The notes beneath the pieces are model-generated. The model saw only the letters and a program-made list of their open reading frames with translations, ran no database searches and was not told the DNA's origin. Made by a program: the position numbers and the translations under genes. From Micromonospora sp. CP22 (GTDB lineage Bacteria; Actinomycetota; Actinomycetes; Mycobacteriales; Micromonosporaceae), in the NCBI RefSeq assembly GCF_009712475.1, contig NZ_VCJO01000001.1, positions 372,001 through 436,000 on the forward strand: a DNA stretch of 64,000 nt, given 5' to 3'. Below are positions 24,416 to 34,357 of this stretch, piece after piece (position 1 is the stretch's first letter; each line of letters begins with the position of its first letter).

Positions 24416-24724
24416 ATGGCGGGACAGAAGATCCGCATCCGGCTCAAGGCCTATGACCACGAGGTCGTCGACTCCTCGGCTCGGAAGATCGTCGAGACGG
24501 TGACGCGTACCGGGGCGCAGGTCGCGGGCCCGGTGCCGCTGCCCACGGAGATCAACCGTTTCTGCGTCATCCGCTCGCCGCACAAGTACAAGGACTCGCG
24601 CGAGCACTTCGAGATGCGTACGCACAAGCGGCTGATCGACATCATCGACCCGACCCCGAAGACGGTCGACTCGCTCATGCGCCTCGACCTGCCGGCTGGC
24701 GTCGACATCGAGATCAAGCTGTAG
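24416..24724 (+). CDS. rpsJ: 30S ribosomal protein S10
   Basis: The ATG at 24416 follows GAGAAGGAAC and gives [16 protein letters not shown], the usual start of actinobacterial S10; 102 residues. S10 is in the 30S head and, as NusE, also acts in transcription antitermination and transcription-translation coupling through NusG. It is the first gene of a long, tightly packed ribosomal operon, with a structured leader upstream. Confidence 0.98.
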
Positions 24725-24735
24725 GGACCGGACAC

Positions 24736-25401
24736 ATGGACAGGCAAGTTAAGGGGATCCTGGGCGCGAAGCTCGGCATGACCCAGGTCTGGGACAACAA
24801 CCGCGTTGTTCCGGTGACCGTGGTTCAGGCCGGCCCGTGCGTCATCACCCAGGTTCGTGACGCCGACAAGGACGGTTACTCCGCGGTCCAGCTGGCGTAC
24901 GGCACGATCGACCCGCGGAAGGCCAAGAAGCCGCTGCGCGGGCACTACGCCAAGGCCGATGTGGCGCCGCGCCGGCACATCGTCGAGCTTCGCACCACCG
25001 ACGCCGCGGACTACTCGCTCGGTCAGGAGATCACGGTCGAGGAGTTCCCGGCCGGTGTCTCGATCGACGTGACCGGCAAGACCAAGGGCAAGGGCTACGC
25101 CGGCCCGATGAAGCGGCACGGCTTCCACGGTCTGCGCGCCAGCCACGGTGTCGAGCGCAAGCACCGCTCGCCGGGCTCCATCGGCGCCTGCGCCACCCCG
25201 GGTCGTGTCTTCAAGGGCACCCGGATGGCCGGCCGCATGGGCGGCGTGCGCTACACCGTGCAGAACCTGACCGTCCAGGCGGTCGACACCGAGAACAACC
25301 TCCTGCTCGTCCGTGGCGCCATCCCTGGCCCCAAGGGCGCGCTGGTCCTGGTCCGCACCGCGGCCAAGGCCAAGGCGAAGAAGGGCGGTGTGGGCAAGTG
25401 A
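24736..25401 (+). CDS. rplC: 50S ribosomal protein L3
   Basis: This 221-residue protein begins [19 protein letters not shown]. The conserved tip region around [10 protein letters not shown] and the GRMGG motif lie near the peptidyl-transferase centre in the assembled ribosome. The gene starts 11 bases after rpsJ and overlaps rplD by 4 bases, indicating translational coupling. Confidence 0.97.
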   Translation: MDRQVKGILGAKLGMTQVWDNNRVVPVTVVQAGPCVITQVRDADKDGYSAVQLAYGTIDPRKAKKPLRGHYAKADVAPRRHIVELRTTDAADYSLGQEITVEEFPAGVSIDVTGKTKGKGYAGPMKRHGFHGLRASHGVERKHRSPGSIGACATPGRVFKGTRMAGRMGGVRYTVQNLTVQAVDTENNLLLVRGAIPGPKGALVLVRTAAKAKAKKGGVGK

Positions 25402-26048
25402 CCACCGTTGACGTCCTCAACCCAGAGGGCACCAAGACCGGCTCGGTCGAGCTGCCCGCCGACATCTTCGACGCGCAGGCCAACATCGCGCTGATGCACC
25501 AGGTCGTCGTGGCGCAGCTCGCCGCTGCTCGGCAGGGCACCCACAAGACCAAGACCCGTGGCGAGGTCTCCGGCGGCGGCAAGAAGCCGTACAAGCAGAA
25601 GGGCACCGGTCGTGCCCGGCAGGGCTCGATCCGCGCGCCGCAGTTCGCCGGCGGTGGCGTGGTCCACGGCCCGGTGCCGCGCGACTACAGCCAGCGCACC
25701 CCGAAGAAGATGAAGGCCGCCGCGCTGCGCGGTGCCCTGTCGGACCGGGCGCGCGCCGGGCAGGTGCACGTCGTCGAGGCGTTCGTCACCGGCGAGAAGC
25801 CGTCGACCAAGGCGGCCCTGGCCACGCTCGCGAAGCTGACCACCGCCCGCCGGGTCCTGGTCGTGCTGAGCAGCACCGACGAGCTGAACTGGGTGTCGCT
25901 GCGCAACGAGCCGCGGGTGCACCTGATCGAGGCCGGCCAGCTCAACACGTACGACGTGCTGGTGGCCGACGACGTGGTCTTCACCAAGGAGGCCCTGGAC
26001 GAGTTCCTGGGCGTGCCGGCCGAGACCACCGAGGAGGGTGGCAAGTGA
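25398..26048 (+). CDS. rplD: 50S ribosomal protein L4
   Basis: This 216-residue protein with a GTG start overlaps rplC by 4 bases (GTGA). The extended loop with [19 protein letters not shown] lines the peptide exit tunnel. In E. coli L4 represses the S10 operon through its leader; whether the rpsJ leader here is an L4 target is unknown. It overlaps rplW by 4 bases. Confidence 0.97.
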   Translation: MTTVDVLNPEGTKTGSVELPADIFDAQANIALMHQVVVAQLAAARQGTHKTKTRGEVSGGGKKPYKQKGTGRARQGSIRAPQFAGGGVVHGPVPRDYSQRTPKKMKAAALRGALSDRARAGQVHVVEAFVTGEKPSTKAALATLAKLTTARRVLVVLSSTDELNWVSLRNEPRVHLIEAGQLNTYDVLVADDVVFTKEALDEFLGVPAETTEEGGK

Positions 26049-26347
26049 GCACGATCGCCGATCCGCGCGACATCATCATCGCGCCGGTCGTCTCGGAGAA
26101 GAGCTACAGCGAGCTGAACCGCAACTGGTACACCTTCCTGGTGCACCCGGACGCGAACAAGACCGCGATCAAGATCGCTATCGAGCAGATCTTCAACGTC
26201 CGTGTCCTGACGGTCAACACGCTCAACCGCGAGGGCAAGCGCAAGCGGACCCGTACCGGGTTCGGCAAGCGCAAGGACACCAAGCGGGCGATGGTGAAGC
26301 TGGCTGAGGGCGACCGCATCGAGGCCTTCGGCGGCCCGGTCAGCTGA
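26045..26347 (+). CDS. rplW: 50S ribosomal protein L23
   Basis: This 100-residue protein starts at a GTG overlapping the rplD stop. It has the L23 segments [19 protein letters not shown] and [14 protein letters not shown]23 sits at the exit of the peptide tunnel and docks trigger factor and SRP. rplB starts 12 bases later. Confidence 0.97.
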   Translation: MSTIADPRDIIIAPVVSEKSYSELNRNWYTFLVHPDANKTAIKIAIEQIFNVRVLTVNTLNREGKRKRTRTGFGKRKDTKRAMVKLAEGDRIEAFGGPVS

Positions 26348-26359
26348 GGGGTGTAGACA

Positions 26360-27199
26360 ATGGCTATCCGTAAGTACAAGCCGACGACGCCGGGCCGGCG
26401 TGGCTCGAGTGTCGCCGACTTCGCCGAGATCACCCGGTCGACGCCCGAGAAGTCGCTGCTGGCTCCGCTGCCCAAGAAGGGCGGCCGGAACGTGCACGGC
26501 CGGATCACCGCCCGGCACCACGGCGGCGGTCACAAGCGTCAGTACCGGATCATCGACTTCAAGCGGGTCGACAAGGACGGTGTGCCGGCCAAGGTCGCGC
26601 ACATCGAGTACGACCCGAACCGCACCGCGCGGATCGCGCTGCTGCACTACGCCGACGGCGAGAAGCGTTACATCATCGCGCCGAAGGACCTGAAGCAGGG
26701 CGACCGGGTCGAGTCCGGTCCGAGCGCCGACATCAAGCCGGGCAACAACCTGCCGCTGCGCAACATCCCGGTCGGTATCACCATCCACAACGTGGAGCTG
26801 CGTCCGGGTGGCGGCGCCAAGCTGGCCCGCTCGGCCGGCGTCGGCATCCAGCTGCTCGGCCGGGAGGGCGCGTACGCGACCCTGCGTATGCCGTCCGGTG
26901 AGATCCGGCGGGTGGACGTGCGCTGCCGGGCCAGCATCGGTGAGATCGGCAACGCCGACCAGTCGAACATCAACTGGGGTAAGGCCGGCCGGATGCGGTG
27001 GAAGGGCAAGCGCCCGACCGTCCGTGGTGTCGCCATGAACCCGGTCGACCACCCGCACGGTGGTGGTGAGGGCAAGACCTCCGGTGGTCGCCACCCGGTG
27101 AACCCGAAGGGTAAGCCCGAGGGCCGTACCCGTCGTAAGGGCCAGCCGAGTGACCGGCTGATCGTCCGCCGCCGCTACGCCACGCGTAAGCGCGGCTGA
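26360..27199 (+). CDS. rplB: 50S ribosomal protein L2
   Basis: This 279-residue protein is of full length, with the conserved [17 protein letters not shown] region and the C-terminal [20 protein letters not shown] segment, whose His is important for peptidyl-transferase centre assembly. L2 helps join the subunits. It is followed after 12 bases by rpsS. Confidence 0.98.
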   Translation: MAIRKYKPTTPGRRGSSVADFAEITRSTPEKSLLAPLPKKGGRNVHGRITARHHGGGHKRQYRIIDFKRVDKDGVPAKVAHIEYDPNRTARIALLHYADGEKRYIIAPKDLKQGDRVESGPSADIKPGNNLPLRNIPVGITIHNVELRPGGGAKLARSAGVGIQLLGREGAYATLRMPSGEIRRVDVRCRASIGEIGNADQSNINWGKAGRMRWKGKRPTVRGVAMNPVDHPHGGGEGKTSGGRHPVNPKGKPEGRTRRKGQPSDRLIVRRRYATRKRG

Positions 27200-27211
27200 G
27201 GGAGATAAGAC

Positions 27212-27493
27212 ATGCCTCGCAGCCTGAAGAAGGGCCCGTTCGTCGACGACCACCTGCTCAAGAAGGTGGAGACGCAGAACGAGAAGGGCACCAAGAACGT
27301 CATCAAGACCTGGTCGCGGCGCTCGACGATCATCCCGGAGATGCTCGGGCACACGATCGCCGTGCACGACGGACGCAAGCACGTCCCGGTGTTCGTGACC
27401 GAGGCGATGGTCGGGCACAAGCTCGGCGAGTTCGCGCTGACCCGCACGTTCAAGGGTCACGAGAAGGACGACCGGAAGAGCCGCCGGCGCTGA
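27212..27493 (+). CDS. rpsS: 30S ribosomal protein S19
   Basis: This 93-residue protein begins [15 protein letters not shown] and contains the conserved block [20 protein letters not shown]. It forms part of the 30S head with S13. The ATG follows GGGAGATAAG. A gap of 40 bases separates it from rplV. Confidence 0.98.
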   Translation: MPRSLKKGPFVDDHLLKKVETQNEKGTKNVIKTWSRRSTIIPEMLGHTIAVHDGRKHVPVFVTEAMVGHKLGEFALTRTFKGHEKDDRKSRRR

Positions 27494-27533
27494 CGCCGCG
27501 GGCATACGGATAGAGGATCAAGGGGTTACAGCG

Positions 27534-27989
27534 ATGCCAGGAAAGGGCGACGCTCCGGTGCTTCCGGGCGCGCGGGCGGTTGCGCGGTACGTGCGCATCT
27601 CGCCGATGAAGGCGCGCCGGGTGGTCAACCTCGTCCGCGGCCTGCCCGCGAAGGAGGCGCTCACGGTGCTGCAGTTCGCGCCGCAGGCTGCGAGCGAGCA
27701 GGTGTACAAGGTGCTCGCGAGCGCGATCGCCAACGCGGAGAACAACGAGCGGCTGGACCCCGACGCGCTGCTCGTCAGCGAGGCGTTCGTGGACGAGGGC
27801 CCGACGATGAAGCGGTTCCAGCCACGGGCGCAGGGCCGGGCGTACCGGATCCGTAAGCGCACCTGCCACATCACCGTGGCGGTCGAGGCGGTCGCGCCGG
27901 CCGCGCCGAAGAAGTCGGCGAACAAGGCGGCTCCGGCGAAGCAGACCGCGCCGGCTGAGACGCAGAGCAACACGGAGGGTGCCGAGTAA
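27534..27989 (+). CDS. rplV: 50S ribosomal protein L22
   Basis: This 151-residue protein has the L22 core ([18 protein letters not shown]) and the tunnel-lining hairpin with [15 protein letters not shown], where macrolide-resistance changes can arise. After about residue 122 it carries an Ala/Lys/Thr-rich tail typical of actinobacteria. Its stop overlaps the rpsC start by 1 base (TAATG). Confidence 0.97.
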   Translation: MPGKGDAPVLPGARAVARYVRISPMKARRVVNLVRGLPAKEALTVLQFAPQAASEQVYKVLASAIANAENNERLDPDALLVSEAFVDEGPTMKRFQPRAQGRAYRIRKRTCHITVAVEAVAPAAPKKSANKAAPAKQTAPAETQSNTEGAE

Positions 27990-28855
27990 TGGGTCAGAAG
28001 GTCCACCCGCACGGGTTCCGGCTCGGCATCTCGACCGACTGGAAGTCCCGCTGGTTCGCGGACAAGCTCTACAAGGACTACATCGGCGAGGACGTCAAGA
28101 TCCGCCGGATGATGTCCAAGGGCCTGGAGCGCGCCGGCATTTCCAAGGTCGACATCGAGCGCACCCGCGACCGGGTCCGCGTCGACATCCACACCGCCCG
28201 GCCGGGCATCGTCATCGGCCGTAAGGGTGCGGAGGCCGACCGGATCCGCGGCGAGCTGGAGAAGCTCACCGGCAAGCAGGTGCAGCTGAACATCATCGAG
28301 GTGAAGAACCCCGAGTCGGATGCGCAGCTGGTCGCCCAGGGCGTCGCCGAGCAGCTCTCCAGCCGGGTCAGCTTCCGTCGCGCGATGCGCAAGGCGATGC
28401 AGTCGGCGATGAAGAACCCGATGTGCAAGGGCATCCGGGTGCAGGTCTCGGGTCGCCTCGGCGGCGCCGAGATGAGCCGCACGGAGTTCTACCGCGAGGG
28501 TCGGGTTCCGCTGCACACGCTGCGCGCGAACATCGAGTACGGCTTCTTCGAGGCCCGTACCACCTTCGGCCGCATCGGCGTGAAGGTCTGGATCTACAAG
28601 GGTGACGCGGTGCCGGGTCGGGAGACCCCGACCGAGGCTCCGTCGCGCCCGCGCCGGGAGCGCGGTGACCGGCCTGAGCGGCCGCGCCGTGGTCGGTCGG
28701 GTTCGTCCGGCACGACCTCCGGTGGCACCGAGGCCGGCCGGGCTGCCGCGACGACCGTCGCGCAGCAGGCCGAGACGCCGAGTGGCGAGCCGGTCGACAG
28801 CTCCGCTGTCGCGGCTGCTGCCTCGGCTCCGGCAGAAACGCAGCAGGAGGGCTGA
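27989..28855 (+). CDS. rpsC: 30S ribosomal protein S3
   Basis: This 288-residue protein begins [14 protein letters not shown] and contains the KH domain ([19 protein letters not shown]). The S3 core ends near residue 212 (VWIYKGD). The last 75 or so residues form a disordered tail, first Arg/Pro-rich and then Ala/Thr/Glu-rich, so the protein is longer than E. coli S3 (233 residues). S3 helps form the mRNA entry site and helicase. It starts within the rplV stop codon. Confidence 0.97.
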   Translation: MGQKVHPHGFRLGISTDWKSRWFADKLYKDYIGEDVKIRRMMSKGLERAGISKVDIERTRDRVRVDIHTARPGIVIGRKGAEADRIRGELEKLTGKQVQLNIIEVKNPESDAQLVAQGVAEQLSSRVSFRRAMRKAMQSAMKNPMCKGIRVQVSGRLGGAEMSRTEFYREGRVPLHTLRANIEYGFFEARTTFGRIGVKVWIYKGDAVPGRETPTEAPSRPRRERGDRPERPRRGRSGSSGTTSGGTEAGRAAATTVAQQAETPSGEPVDSSAVAAAASAPAETQQEG

Positions 28856-28858
28856 CAG

Positions 28859-29284
28859 ATGCTGATGCCGCGCAAGCCCCCGAAGGGCTTCCGCAAGCCG
28901 CACCACCCGGACCGCAGCGGCGCGTCCAAGGGCGGCAACCGGGTGGTGTTCGGCGAGTTCGGGATCCAGGCTCTGGAGCCGGCGTACGTGACCAACCGGC
29001 AGATCGAGTCGGCGCGTATCGCGATGACCCGCCACATCAAGCGTGGCGGCAAGGTCTGGATCACTATTTTCCCGGACCAGGCCCTCACCAAGAAGCCGGC
29101 CGAAACCCGGATGGGCTCCGGTAAGGGCTCGCCCGAGTGGTGGGTCGCCAACGTCAAGCCCGGGCGGGTTCTCTTCGAGATGTCCTTCCCGAACGAGCAG
29201 ATCGCGCGAGAGGCGATGCGTCGCGCGATCCACAAGCTCCCGATGAAGTGCCGCATTGTTACGCGCGAAGTGGGTGAATCCTGA
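28859..29284 (+). CDS. rplP: 50S ribosomal protein L16
   Basis: This 141-residue protein begins [18 protein letters not shown]; a second ATG two codons later is possible. It has the conserved block [16 protein letters not shown]16 shapes the A-site region of the 50S subunit. The stop overlaps the rpmC start by 1 base. Confidence 0.97.
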
Positions 29285-29520
29285 TGGCAGCGGGCGTTAA
29301 GGCCTCCGAGCTGCGTGAGCTCTCCGAGGAGGAGCTGGTCACGAAGCTGCGCGAGGCCAAGGCGGAGCTGTTCAACCTCCGCGTGCAGGCCGCAACCGGG
29401 CAGCTGGACAACAACCGGCGGCTGCAGGTCATCCGTCGGGAGATCGCCCGGATCTACACGATCATGCGTGAGCGTGAGCTGGGGCTCTCGGCCGCGCCGA
29501 CTGAGGTGACTGCAGGATGA
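29284..29520 (+). CDS. rpmC: 50S ribosomal protein L29
   Basis: This 78-residue protein is two helices with the L29 motifs LRELSEEEL and [16 protein letters not shown]29 lies at the tunnel exit beside L23. It overlaps rplP by 1 base and rpsQ by 4 bases, so translation of the three is coupled. Confidence 0.96.
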   Translation: MAAGVKASELRELSEEELVTKLREAKAELFNLRVQAATGQLDNNRRLQVIRREIARIYTIMRERELGLSAAPTEVTAG

Positions 29521-29795
29521 GCGAGAACACGACCGCCACCAAGCCACGGGGCCGGCGCAAGGTCCGTGAGGGCCTCGTGGTCAGCGACAAGATGGAAAAG
29601 ACCATCGTGGTCGAGGTCGAGGACCGGGTGAAGCACGCGCTGTACGGCAAGATCATGCGCCGGACCAGCAAGCTCAAGGTCCACGACGAGCAGAACTCTG
29701 CCGGCATCGGCGACCGCGTCCTGATCATGGAGACCCGGCCGCTCTCCGCCACCAAGCGGTGGCGGCTCGTGGAGATCCTCGAGAAGGCCAAGTAG
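29517..29795 (+). CDS. rpsQ: 30S ribosomal protein S17
   Basis: This 92-residue OB-fold protein has the S17 signature [15 protein letters not shown] and [12 protein letters not shown]. It binds the 5' domain of 16S rRNA early in assembly. It is followed by a 95-base gap before rplN, without a clear promoter or terminator. Confidence 0.97.
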   Translation: MSENTTATKPRGRRKVREGLVVSDKMEKTIVVEVEDRVKHALYGKIMRRTSKLKVHDEQNSAGIGDRVLIMETRPLSATKRWRLVEILEKAK

Positions 29796-29890
29796 CGAAG
29801 GCTCGAGCTCGGCCCAGATGGTCGGGCGCAGGTTCCGCCAGGCTCCGGCCGCTCCGGCGGCCGGAGAACCGGCAGACATAGGAGATAGAC

Positions 29891-30259
29891 GTGATTCAGC
29901 AGGAGTCGCGACTGCGCGTCGCCGACAACACGGGTGCCCGGGAGATCCTGTGCATCCGGGTGCTCGGCGGCTCCGGTCGGCGCTACGCGAGCATCGGCGA
30001 CGTCATCGTGGCCACCGTCAAGGACGCGATCCCGGGTGCCGGTGTGAAGAAGGGCGACGTGGTCAAGGCCGTCATCGTCCGCACCGCCAAGGAGAAGCGG
30101 CGTCCGGACGGCTCGTACATCCGCTTCGACGAGAACGCCGCCGTCATCATCAAGGACGGTGGGGACCCGCGCGGTACCCGTATCTTCGGCCCGGTTGGTC
30201 GCGAGCTGCGGGACAAGCGGTTCATGAAGATCATCTCTCTCGCGCCGGAGGTGTTGTGA
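29891..30259 (+). CDS. rplN: 50S ribosomal protein L14
   Basis: This 122-residue protein with a GTG start begins (M)[18 protein letters not shown], which is highly conserved. L14 contributes to an intersubunit bridge and is the docking site for the silencing factor RsfS. AGGAGATAG precedes the start. It overlaps rplX by 4 bases. Confidence 0.98.
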   Translation: MIQQESRLRVADNTGAREILCIRVLGGSGRRYASIGDVIVATVKDAIPGAGVKKGDVVKAVIVRTAKEKRRPDGSYIRFDENAAVIIKDGGDPRGTRIFGPVGRELRDKRFMKIISLAPEVL

Positions 30260-30576
30260 CCGTGAAGGTCAAGAAGGGCGACACGGTCGTCGTCATCGCC
30301 GGCAAGGACAAGGGTGCCAAGGGCAAGGTCATCGCGGCCTACCCGCGGCAGGACAAGGTCCTGGTCGAGGGCGTGAACCGGATCAAGAAGCACACCCGCA
30401 TCAGCACCACCCAGCGTGGCGCCAAGACCGGTGGCATCGTCACCCAGGAAGCCCCGATCCACGTCTCGAACGTGATGGTCGTGGACTCCGACGGCAAGCC
30501 GACCCGTGTCGGTTACCGGATCGACGAGAACGGCCAGAAGGTTCGCATCGCGCGTAGCACCGGTAAGGACCTGTGA
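30256..30576 (+). CDS. rplX: 50S ribosomal protein L24
   Basis: The GTG at 30256 overlaps the rplN stop (GTGA) and gives a 106-residue product; another GTG two codons later is possible. The KOW motif [20 protein letters not shown] is at the N-terminus. L24 starts 50S assembly. Its stop overlaps the rplE ATG by 1 base. Confidence 0.96.
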   Translation: MTVKVKKGDTVVVIAGKDKGAKGKVIAAYPRQDKVLVEGVNRIKKHTRISTTQRGAKTGGIVTQEAPIHVSNVMVVDSDGKPTRVGYRIDENGQKVRIARSTGKDL

Positions 30577-31145
30577 TGACCACGGCTACCGAAACCAAGA
30601 CGATGCCGCGCCTCAAGGAGCGGTACCGCAACGAGATCATCGCTCAGCTGCGGGAGCAGTACCAGTACGGCAACCCCATGCAGGTGCCGCGACTGGTCAA
30701 GATCGTCGTGAACATGGGTGTGGGCGAGGCCGCCCGGGACGCCAAGCTCATCGACGGTGCGGTCCGCGACCTGGCCACCATCACCGGCCAGAAGCCGCAG
30801 GTCCGGCGGGCGACGAAGTCCATCGCGCAGTTCAAGCTGCGGGAGGGCATGCCGATCGGCGCGAAGGTGACCCTGCGCGGCGACCGGATGTGGGAGTTCC
30901 TGGACCGGCTGCTGTCCATCGCGCTGCCGCGTATCCGTGACTTCCGCGGCCTCGACGGGCGCAAGCTCGACGGGCACGGCAACTACACGTTCGGTCTGAC
31001 CGAGCAGTCGGTGTTCCACGAGATCGATCAGGACAAGATCGACCGCCAGCGGGGCATGGACATCACGGTGGTCACGACCGCCACGACCGACGACGAGGGC
31101 CGGGCGCTGCTGAAGCTCCTGGGCTTCCCGTTCAAGGAGAACTGA
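30576..31145 (+). CDS. rplE: 50S ribosomal protein L5
   Basis: The ATG at 30576 is used because it overlaps the rplX stop; a GTG one codon earlier is in frame. The 189-residue protein has the L5 segments [13 protein letters not shown] and [19 protein letters not shown]5 binds 5S rRNA. rpsN follows after 1 base. Confidence 0.97.
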   Translation: MTTATETKTMPRLKERYRNEIIAQLREQYQYGNPMQVPRLVKIVVNMGVGEAARDAKLIDGAVRDLATITGQKPQVRRATKSIAQFKLREGMPIGAKVTLRGDRMWEFLDRLLSIALPRIRDFRGLDGRKLDGHGNYTFGLTEQSVFHEIDQDKIDRQRGMDITVVTTATTDDEGRALLKLLGFPFKEN

Positions 31146-31146
31146 G

Positions 31147-31332
31147 ATGGCCAAGAAGGCGCTGATCCTGAAGGCGGCCGCGAAGCCGAAGTTCTCGGTT
31201 CGCGCGTACACCCGCTGCCAGCGGTGCGGGCGTCCCAAGGCGGTCTACCGCAAGTTCGGGCTCTGCCGGGTGTGCATCCGGGAGATGGCCCACCGCGGTG
31301 AGCTGCCCGGCGTGTCCAAGGCTTCCTGGTAA
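31147..31332 (+). CDS. rpsN: 30S ribosomal protein S14, zinc-binding type
   Basis: This short (61-residue) S14 has two Cys-x-x-Cys pairs (C24, C27, C40, C43), the zinc-binding form also called S14 type Z. Bacteria often keep a longer, zinc-free S14 elsewhere for zinc starvation; none is in this window. The gene lies 1 base after rplE and is followed by a 7-bp hairpin (31339-31356) before rpsH. Confidence 0.97.
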   Translation: MAKKALILKAAAKPKFSVRAYTRCQRCGRPKAVYRKFGLCRVCIREMAHRGELPGVSKASW

Positions 31333-31428
31333 TAGCCCGACGCGCTCCGGCGCGTCAGCTGGACTGTCTCTTCGCCGTAGGCCTGCGCGTGTCGCGGGAA
31401 CCCCGGCGAGAAAGGTTGACGAGTTTTC

Positions 31429-31836
31429 ATGACGATGACCGACCCGATCGCAGACATGCTCACGCGTCTGCGTAACGCCAACCAGGCGTACCACGACCGG
31501 GTGACGATGCCGTACTCGAAGATCAAGGCGAACATCGCCGAGGTCCTCAAGTCCGAGGGTTACATCGCCACCTGGTCGGTCGAGGAGCCCGAGGAGGGTG
31601 CCGTCGGCAAGCGACTGGTCGTCGAGCTGAAGTACGGCCAGAACCGGGAGCGGAGCCTGGCCGGTATCAAGCGCGTCTCCAAGCCCGGTCTGCGGGTGTA
31701 CGCCAAGTCGGACGGGCTCCCCAGGGTGCTCGGCGGGCTGGGCGTGGCGATCATTTCGACGTCCCAGGGACTGCTCACCGACCGGCAGGCCCGCAAGCGG
31801 AGCGTTGGCGGGGAAGTCCTCGCCTTCGTCTGGTAA
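31429..31836 (+). CDS. rpsH: 30S ribosomal protein S8
   Basis: This 135-residue protein begins [18 protein letters not shown]. It ends with the conserved [13 protein letters not shown]8 organises the central domain of 16S rRNA and in E. coli also represses the spc operon at the rplE region. The first of two closely spaced ATGs is used, as in relatives. rplF follows after 16 bases. Confidence 0.97.
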   Translation: MTMTDPIADMLTRLRNANQAYHDRVTMPYSKIKANIAEVLKSEGYIATWSVEEPEEGAVGKRLVVELKYGQNRERSLAGIKRVSKPGLRVYAKSDGLPRVLGGLGVAIISTSQGLLTDRQARKRSVGGEVLAFVW

Positions 31837-31852
31837 CGGGAGACAGGTAGAA

Positions 31853-32395
31853 ATGTCGCGTATTGGACGTAAGTCGATCCCGGTGCCATCCGGAGTCGAC
31901 GTGACGATCGACGGCCGGACCATCAAGGTCAAGGGCCCCAAGGGCGAGCTGTCGCACACCCTGGCCGAGCCGATCACCATCGAGCGGGCCGAGGACGGGC
32001 AACTGAACGTCAACCGCCCGAACGACGAGCGCAAGGCCAAGGAGCTGCACGGCCTGAGCCGTACCCTGGTCGCCAACATGATCGTCGGGGTCACCGAGGG
32101 CTACCGCAAGAGCCTGGAGATCGCCGGCACCGGTTATCGGGTCACCGCCAAGGGCAAGGACCTGGAGTTCGCGCTCGGGTTCTCGCACCCGGTGCTGGTG
32201 CAGGCCCCGGACGGCATCACCTTCACGGTGGAGCGGCCCACGCTGTTCCACGTGGCCGGCATCGACAAGCAGCTCGTCGGTGAGGTCGCCGCCAACATCC
32301 GGAAGATTCGCCCGCCGGAGCCCTACAAGGGCAAGGGCGTGAAGTACCAGGGCGAGGTCATCCGACGCAAGGCCGGAAAGGCGGGCAAGAAGTGA
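31853..32395 (+). CDS. rplF: 50S ribosomal protein L6
   Basis: The ATG at 31853 follows GGGAGACAGG and gives [17 protein letters not shown], the usual L6 start; 180 residues. The C-terminal motif [13 protein letters not shown] is intact. L6 sits near the sarcin-ricin loop and factor-binding site. A 67-base gap precedes rplR. Confidence 0.97.
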   Translation: MSRIGRKSIPVPSGVDVTIDGRTIKVKGPKGELSHTLAEPITIERAEDGQLNVNRPNDERKAKELHGLSRTLVANMIVGVTEGYRKSLEIAGTGYRVTAKGKDLEFALGFSHPVLVQAPDGITFTVERPTLFHVAGIDKQLVGEVAANIRKIRPPEPYKGKGVKYQGEVIRRKAGKAGKK

Positions 32396-32462
32396 CCGCG
32401 CGCATCAGCACTGAGGCGAGGTCCTCCGCCGGCCGTGAGGCTGTGAGAAAGGCAGGTAAGAA

Positions 32463-32852
32463 GTGAGCGCCACGCTGCTCAAGCGCCGCCGCGGCGTCGC
32501 CGCCAAGCGTGCCGTCGGGCGGGCGCGGCGGCACTTCCGAGTGCGCAAGAACGTCAGCGGCACCGCCGAGCGTCCGCGCCTGGTCGTGACCCGTTCGCTG
32601 CGGCACATCGTCGCCCAGATCGTGGACGACACCAAGGGTCACACCCTGGCGTCGGCCTCGACCCTGGACGCCTCGCTGCGCGGCACGGAGGGCGACAAGA
32701 GCGCCCTCGCCGGCAAGGTCGGCGCCCTGCTGGCCGAGCGGGCCAAGGCCGCTGGCATCTCCAAGGTCGTCTTCGACCGCGGTGGCAACCGGTACGCGGG
32801 GCGGGTCGCCGCGCTTGCCGACGCCGCCCGCGAAGCCGGGCTCGAGTTCTGA
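32463..32852 (+). CDS. rplR: 50S ribosomal protein L18
   Basis: This 129-residue protein with a GTG start has the L18 signature [18 protein letters not shown] and the C-terminal [30 protein letters not shown] end. It binds 5S rRNA together with L5. GGCAGGTAAGA provides a ribosome site. Confidence 0.97.
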   Translation: MSATLLKRRRGVAAKRAVGRARRHFRVRKNVSGTAERPRLVVTRSLRHIVAQIVDDTKGHTLASASTLDASLRGTEGDKSALAGKVGALLAERAKAAGISKVVFDRGGNRYAGRVAALADAAREAGLEF

Positions 32853-32886
32853 CAATCCCCGTCACGAGAGAGAAGGAAGGCTGCTG

Positions 32887-33501
32887 ATGCCAGGTCAACA
32901 GCGCCGTGGCGGCGGGTCCGGTGGCAACGAGGGTGGTCGCCGCGACAACCGCCGTGAGGGCGGCCGCGGAAACGCGCCCGCCGAGAAGACCCCGCACCTC
33001 GAGCGGGTCGTCGAGATCAACCGTGTCGCCAAGGTCGTGAAGGGCGGTCGTCGCTTCAGCTTCACCGCCCTGGTGGTCGTGGGCGACGGCGACGGCACCG
33101 TGGGCGTGGGCTACGGAAAGGCCAAGGAGGTGCCCGCGGCGATCGCCAAGGGCGTCGAGGAGGCCAAGAAGCACTTCTTCAAGGTGCCGCGGATCGGTTC
33201 CTCGATCCCGCACCCGGTCATGGGCGAGGAAGCCGCCGGTGTGGTGCTGCTCAAGCCGGCCTCGGCCGGTACGGGTGTCATCGCCGGTGGTCCGGTCCGT
33301 GCCGTGCTGGAGTGCGCGGGCATCCACGACGTGCTCTCCAAGAGCCTGGGCTCGTCGAACCCGATCAACATCGTGCACGCCACCGTGGCCGCGCTGAAAG
33401 GGCTGGAGTCCCCGGAGGCCGTGGCATCGCGGCGGGGCCTGCCAGTGGAGGACGTCGCTCCGGCGGCCATGCTGGCCTCGCGGGCGGAGGTGGCGTCCTG
33501 A
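32887..33501 (+). CDS. rpsE: 30S ribosomal protein S5
   Basis: The ATG at 32887 follows GAGAGAAGGAAGG and gives a 204-residue protein. About 35 residues rich in Gly and Arg precede the S5 core, which includes [19 protein letters not shown] and [10 protein letters not shown]5 shapes the mRNA entry channel and affects accuracy. Its stop overlaps the rpmD start by 1 base. Confidence 0.97.
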   Translation: MPGQQRRGGGSGGNEGGRRDNRREGGRGNAPAEKTPHLERVVEINRVAKVVKGGRRFSFTALVVVGDGDGTVGVGYGKAKEVPAAIAKGVEEAKKHFFKVPRIGSSIPHPVMGEEAAGVVLLKPASAGTGVIAGGPVRAVLECAGIHDVLSKSLGSSNPINIVHATVAALKGLESPEAVASRRGLPVEDVAPAAMLASRAEVAS

Positions 33502-33683
33502 TGGCACGTCTCAAGGTCACCCAGGTCCGTTCCGAGATCGGGACCAAGCGCAACCAGCGCGAGTCGCTGCGTTCGCTCGGTCTCAAGCGGATCAATGACG
33601 TGGTGGTCAAGGAGGACCGGCCCGAGATTCGCGGCATGATCTTCACGGTCAACCACCTCGTGAAGGTCGAGGAGGTCGAGTAA
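33501..33683 (+). CDS. rpmD: 50S ribosomal protein L30
   Basis: This 60-residue protein has the L30 motif [22 protein letters not shown]. It overlaps both rpsE and rplO by 1 base, so the three are translationally coupled, as is typical of the spc operon. Confidence 0.97.
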   Translation: MARLKVTQVRSEIGTKRNQRESLRSLGLKRINDVVVKEDRPEIRGMIFTVNHLVKVEEVE

Positions 33684-34126
33684 TGACGATCAAGGTCCAT
33701 CACCTGCGTCCGGCGCCGGGTGCCAAGACCGCGAAGACCCGCGTGGGTCGCGGTGAGGGCTCCAAGGGCAAGACCGCCGGTCGCGGTACCAAGGGTTCGA
33801 AGGCCCGGAAGAACATCTCGGCGGCGTTCGAGGGTGGGCAGATGCCCATCCACATGCGCCTGCCGAAGCTGAAGGGCTTCAAGAACAAGTTCAAGGTGGT
33901 GTACCAGGTTGTCAACCTGGACCGCCTGGCCGAGCTGTTCCCCAACGGTGGCCAGGTCGGCCCGGCCGAACTGGTCGAGGCCGGCGCCGTCCGCAAGGGA
34001 CAGCCGGTGAAGGTTCTCGGCACCGGGGACCTCGGCGGGGTGGCTCTCCAGCTGTCGGCGCACGCGTTCAGCGCCTCGGCCAAGGAGAAGATCACGGCCG
34101 CCGGCGGCTCGGTCACCGAGCTGTAG
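33683..34126 (+). CDS. rplO: 50S ribosomal protein L15
   Basis: This 147-residue protein has the Gly-rich N-terminus with [21 protein letters not shown] and the conserved [19 protein letters not shown]15 joins late in 50S assembly. It is the last gene before a 12-bp hairpin terminator, so secY, often co-transcribed with rplO, appears to be at least partly separated here. Confidence 0.97.
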   Translation: MTIKVHHLRPAPGAKTAKTRVGRGEGSKGKTAGRGTKGSKARKNISAAFEGGQMPIHMRLPKLKGFKNKFKVVYQVVNLDRLAELFPNGGQVGPAELVEAGAVRKGQPVKVLGTGDLGGVALQLSAHAFSASAKEKITAAGGSVTEL

Positions 34127-34139
34127 TGCTGTTTTCCAT

Positions 34140-34173
34140 GGCGCCCGCCAGTTGATCTCAGCTGGCGGGCGCC
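34140..34173 (+). terminator. Terminator after rplO
   Basis: A perfect 12-bp stem GGCGCCCGCCAG/CTGGCGGGCGCC (34140-34151 with 34162-34173) with a 10-base loop, starting 14 bases after the rplO stop. It ends the S10-spc transcript or reduces read-through into secY. Confidence 0.8.
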
Positions 34174-34202
34174 GTGGTCTACAACGGGCAGGGCGCGCCC
34201 GG

Positions 34203-34208
34203 TAATAT
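34203..34208 (+). promoter_or_regulatory. Possible -10 box of a secY promoter
   Basis: TAATAT lies between the rplO terminator and secY, in a short AT-richer stretch. No good -35 box is seen at 16-18 bases upstream. A second candidate is TAGAGT near 34262. Expression of secY after a terminator needs some promoter here, but its exact place is uncertain. Confidence 0.35.
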
Positions 34209-34357
34209 CGGATCTGGTTTATGTAGCCGGGCAGATCTGCCCGTACCGGGATCGGGCTGTTAGAGTCCCTTCCCAGCCATGGAATCGGGCACTTGCCCGG
34301 AGCCCACCCCGAACCGCCAGGGACGACCGGCGGCCCGCCTCGCGCAGGAGGAAGAAG

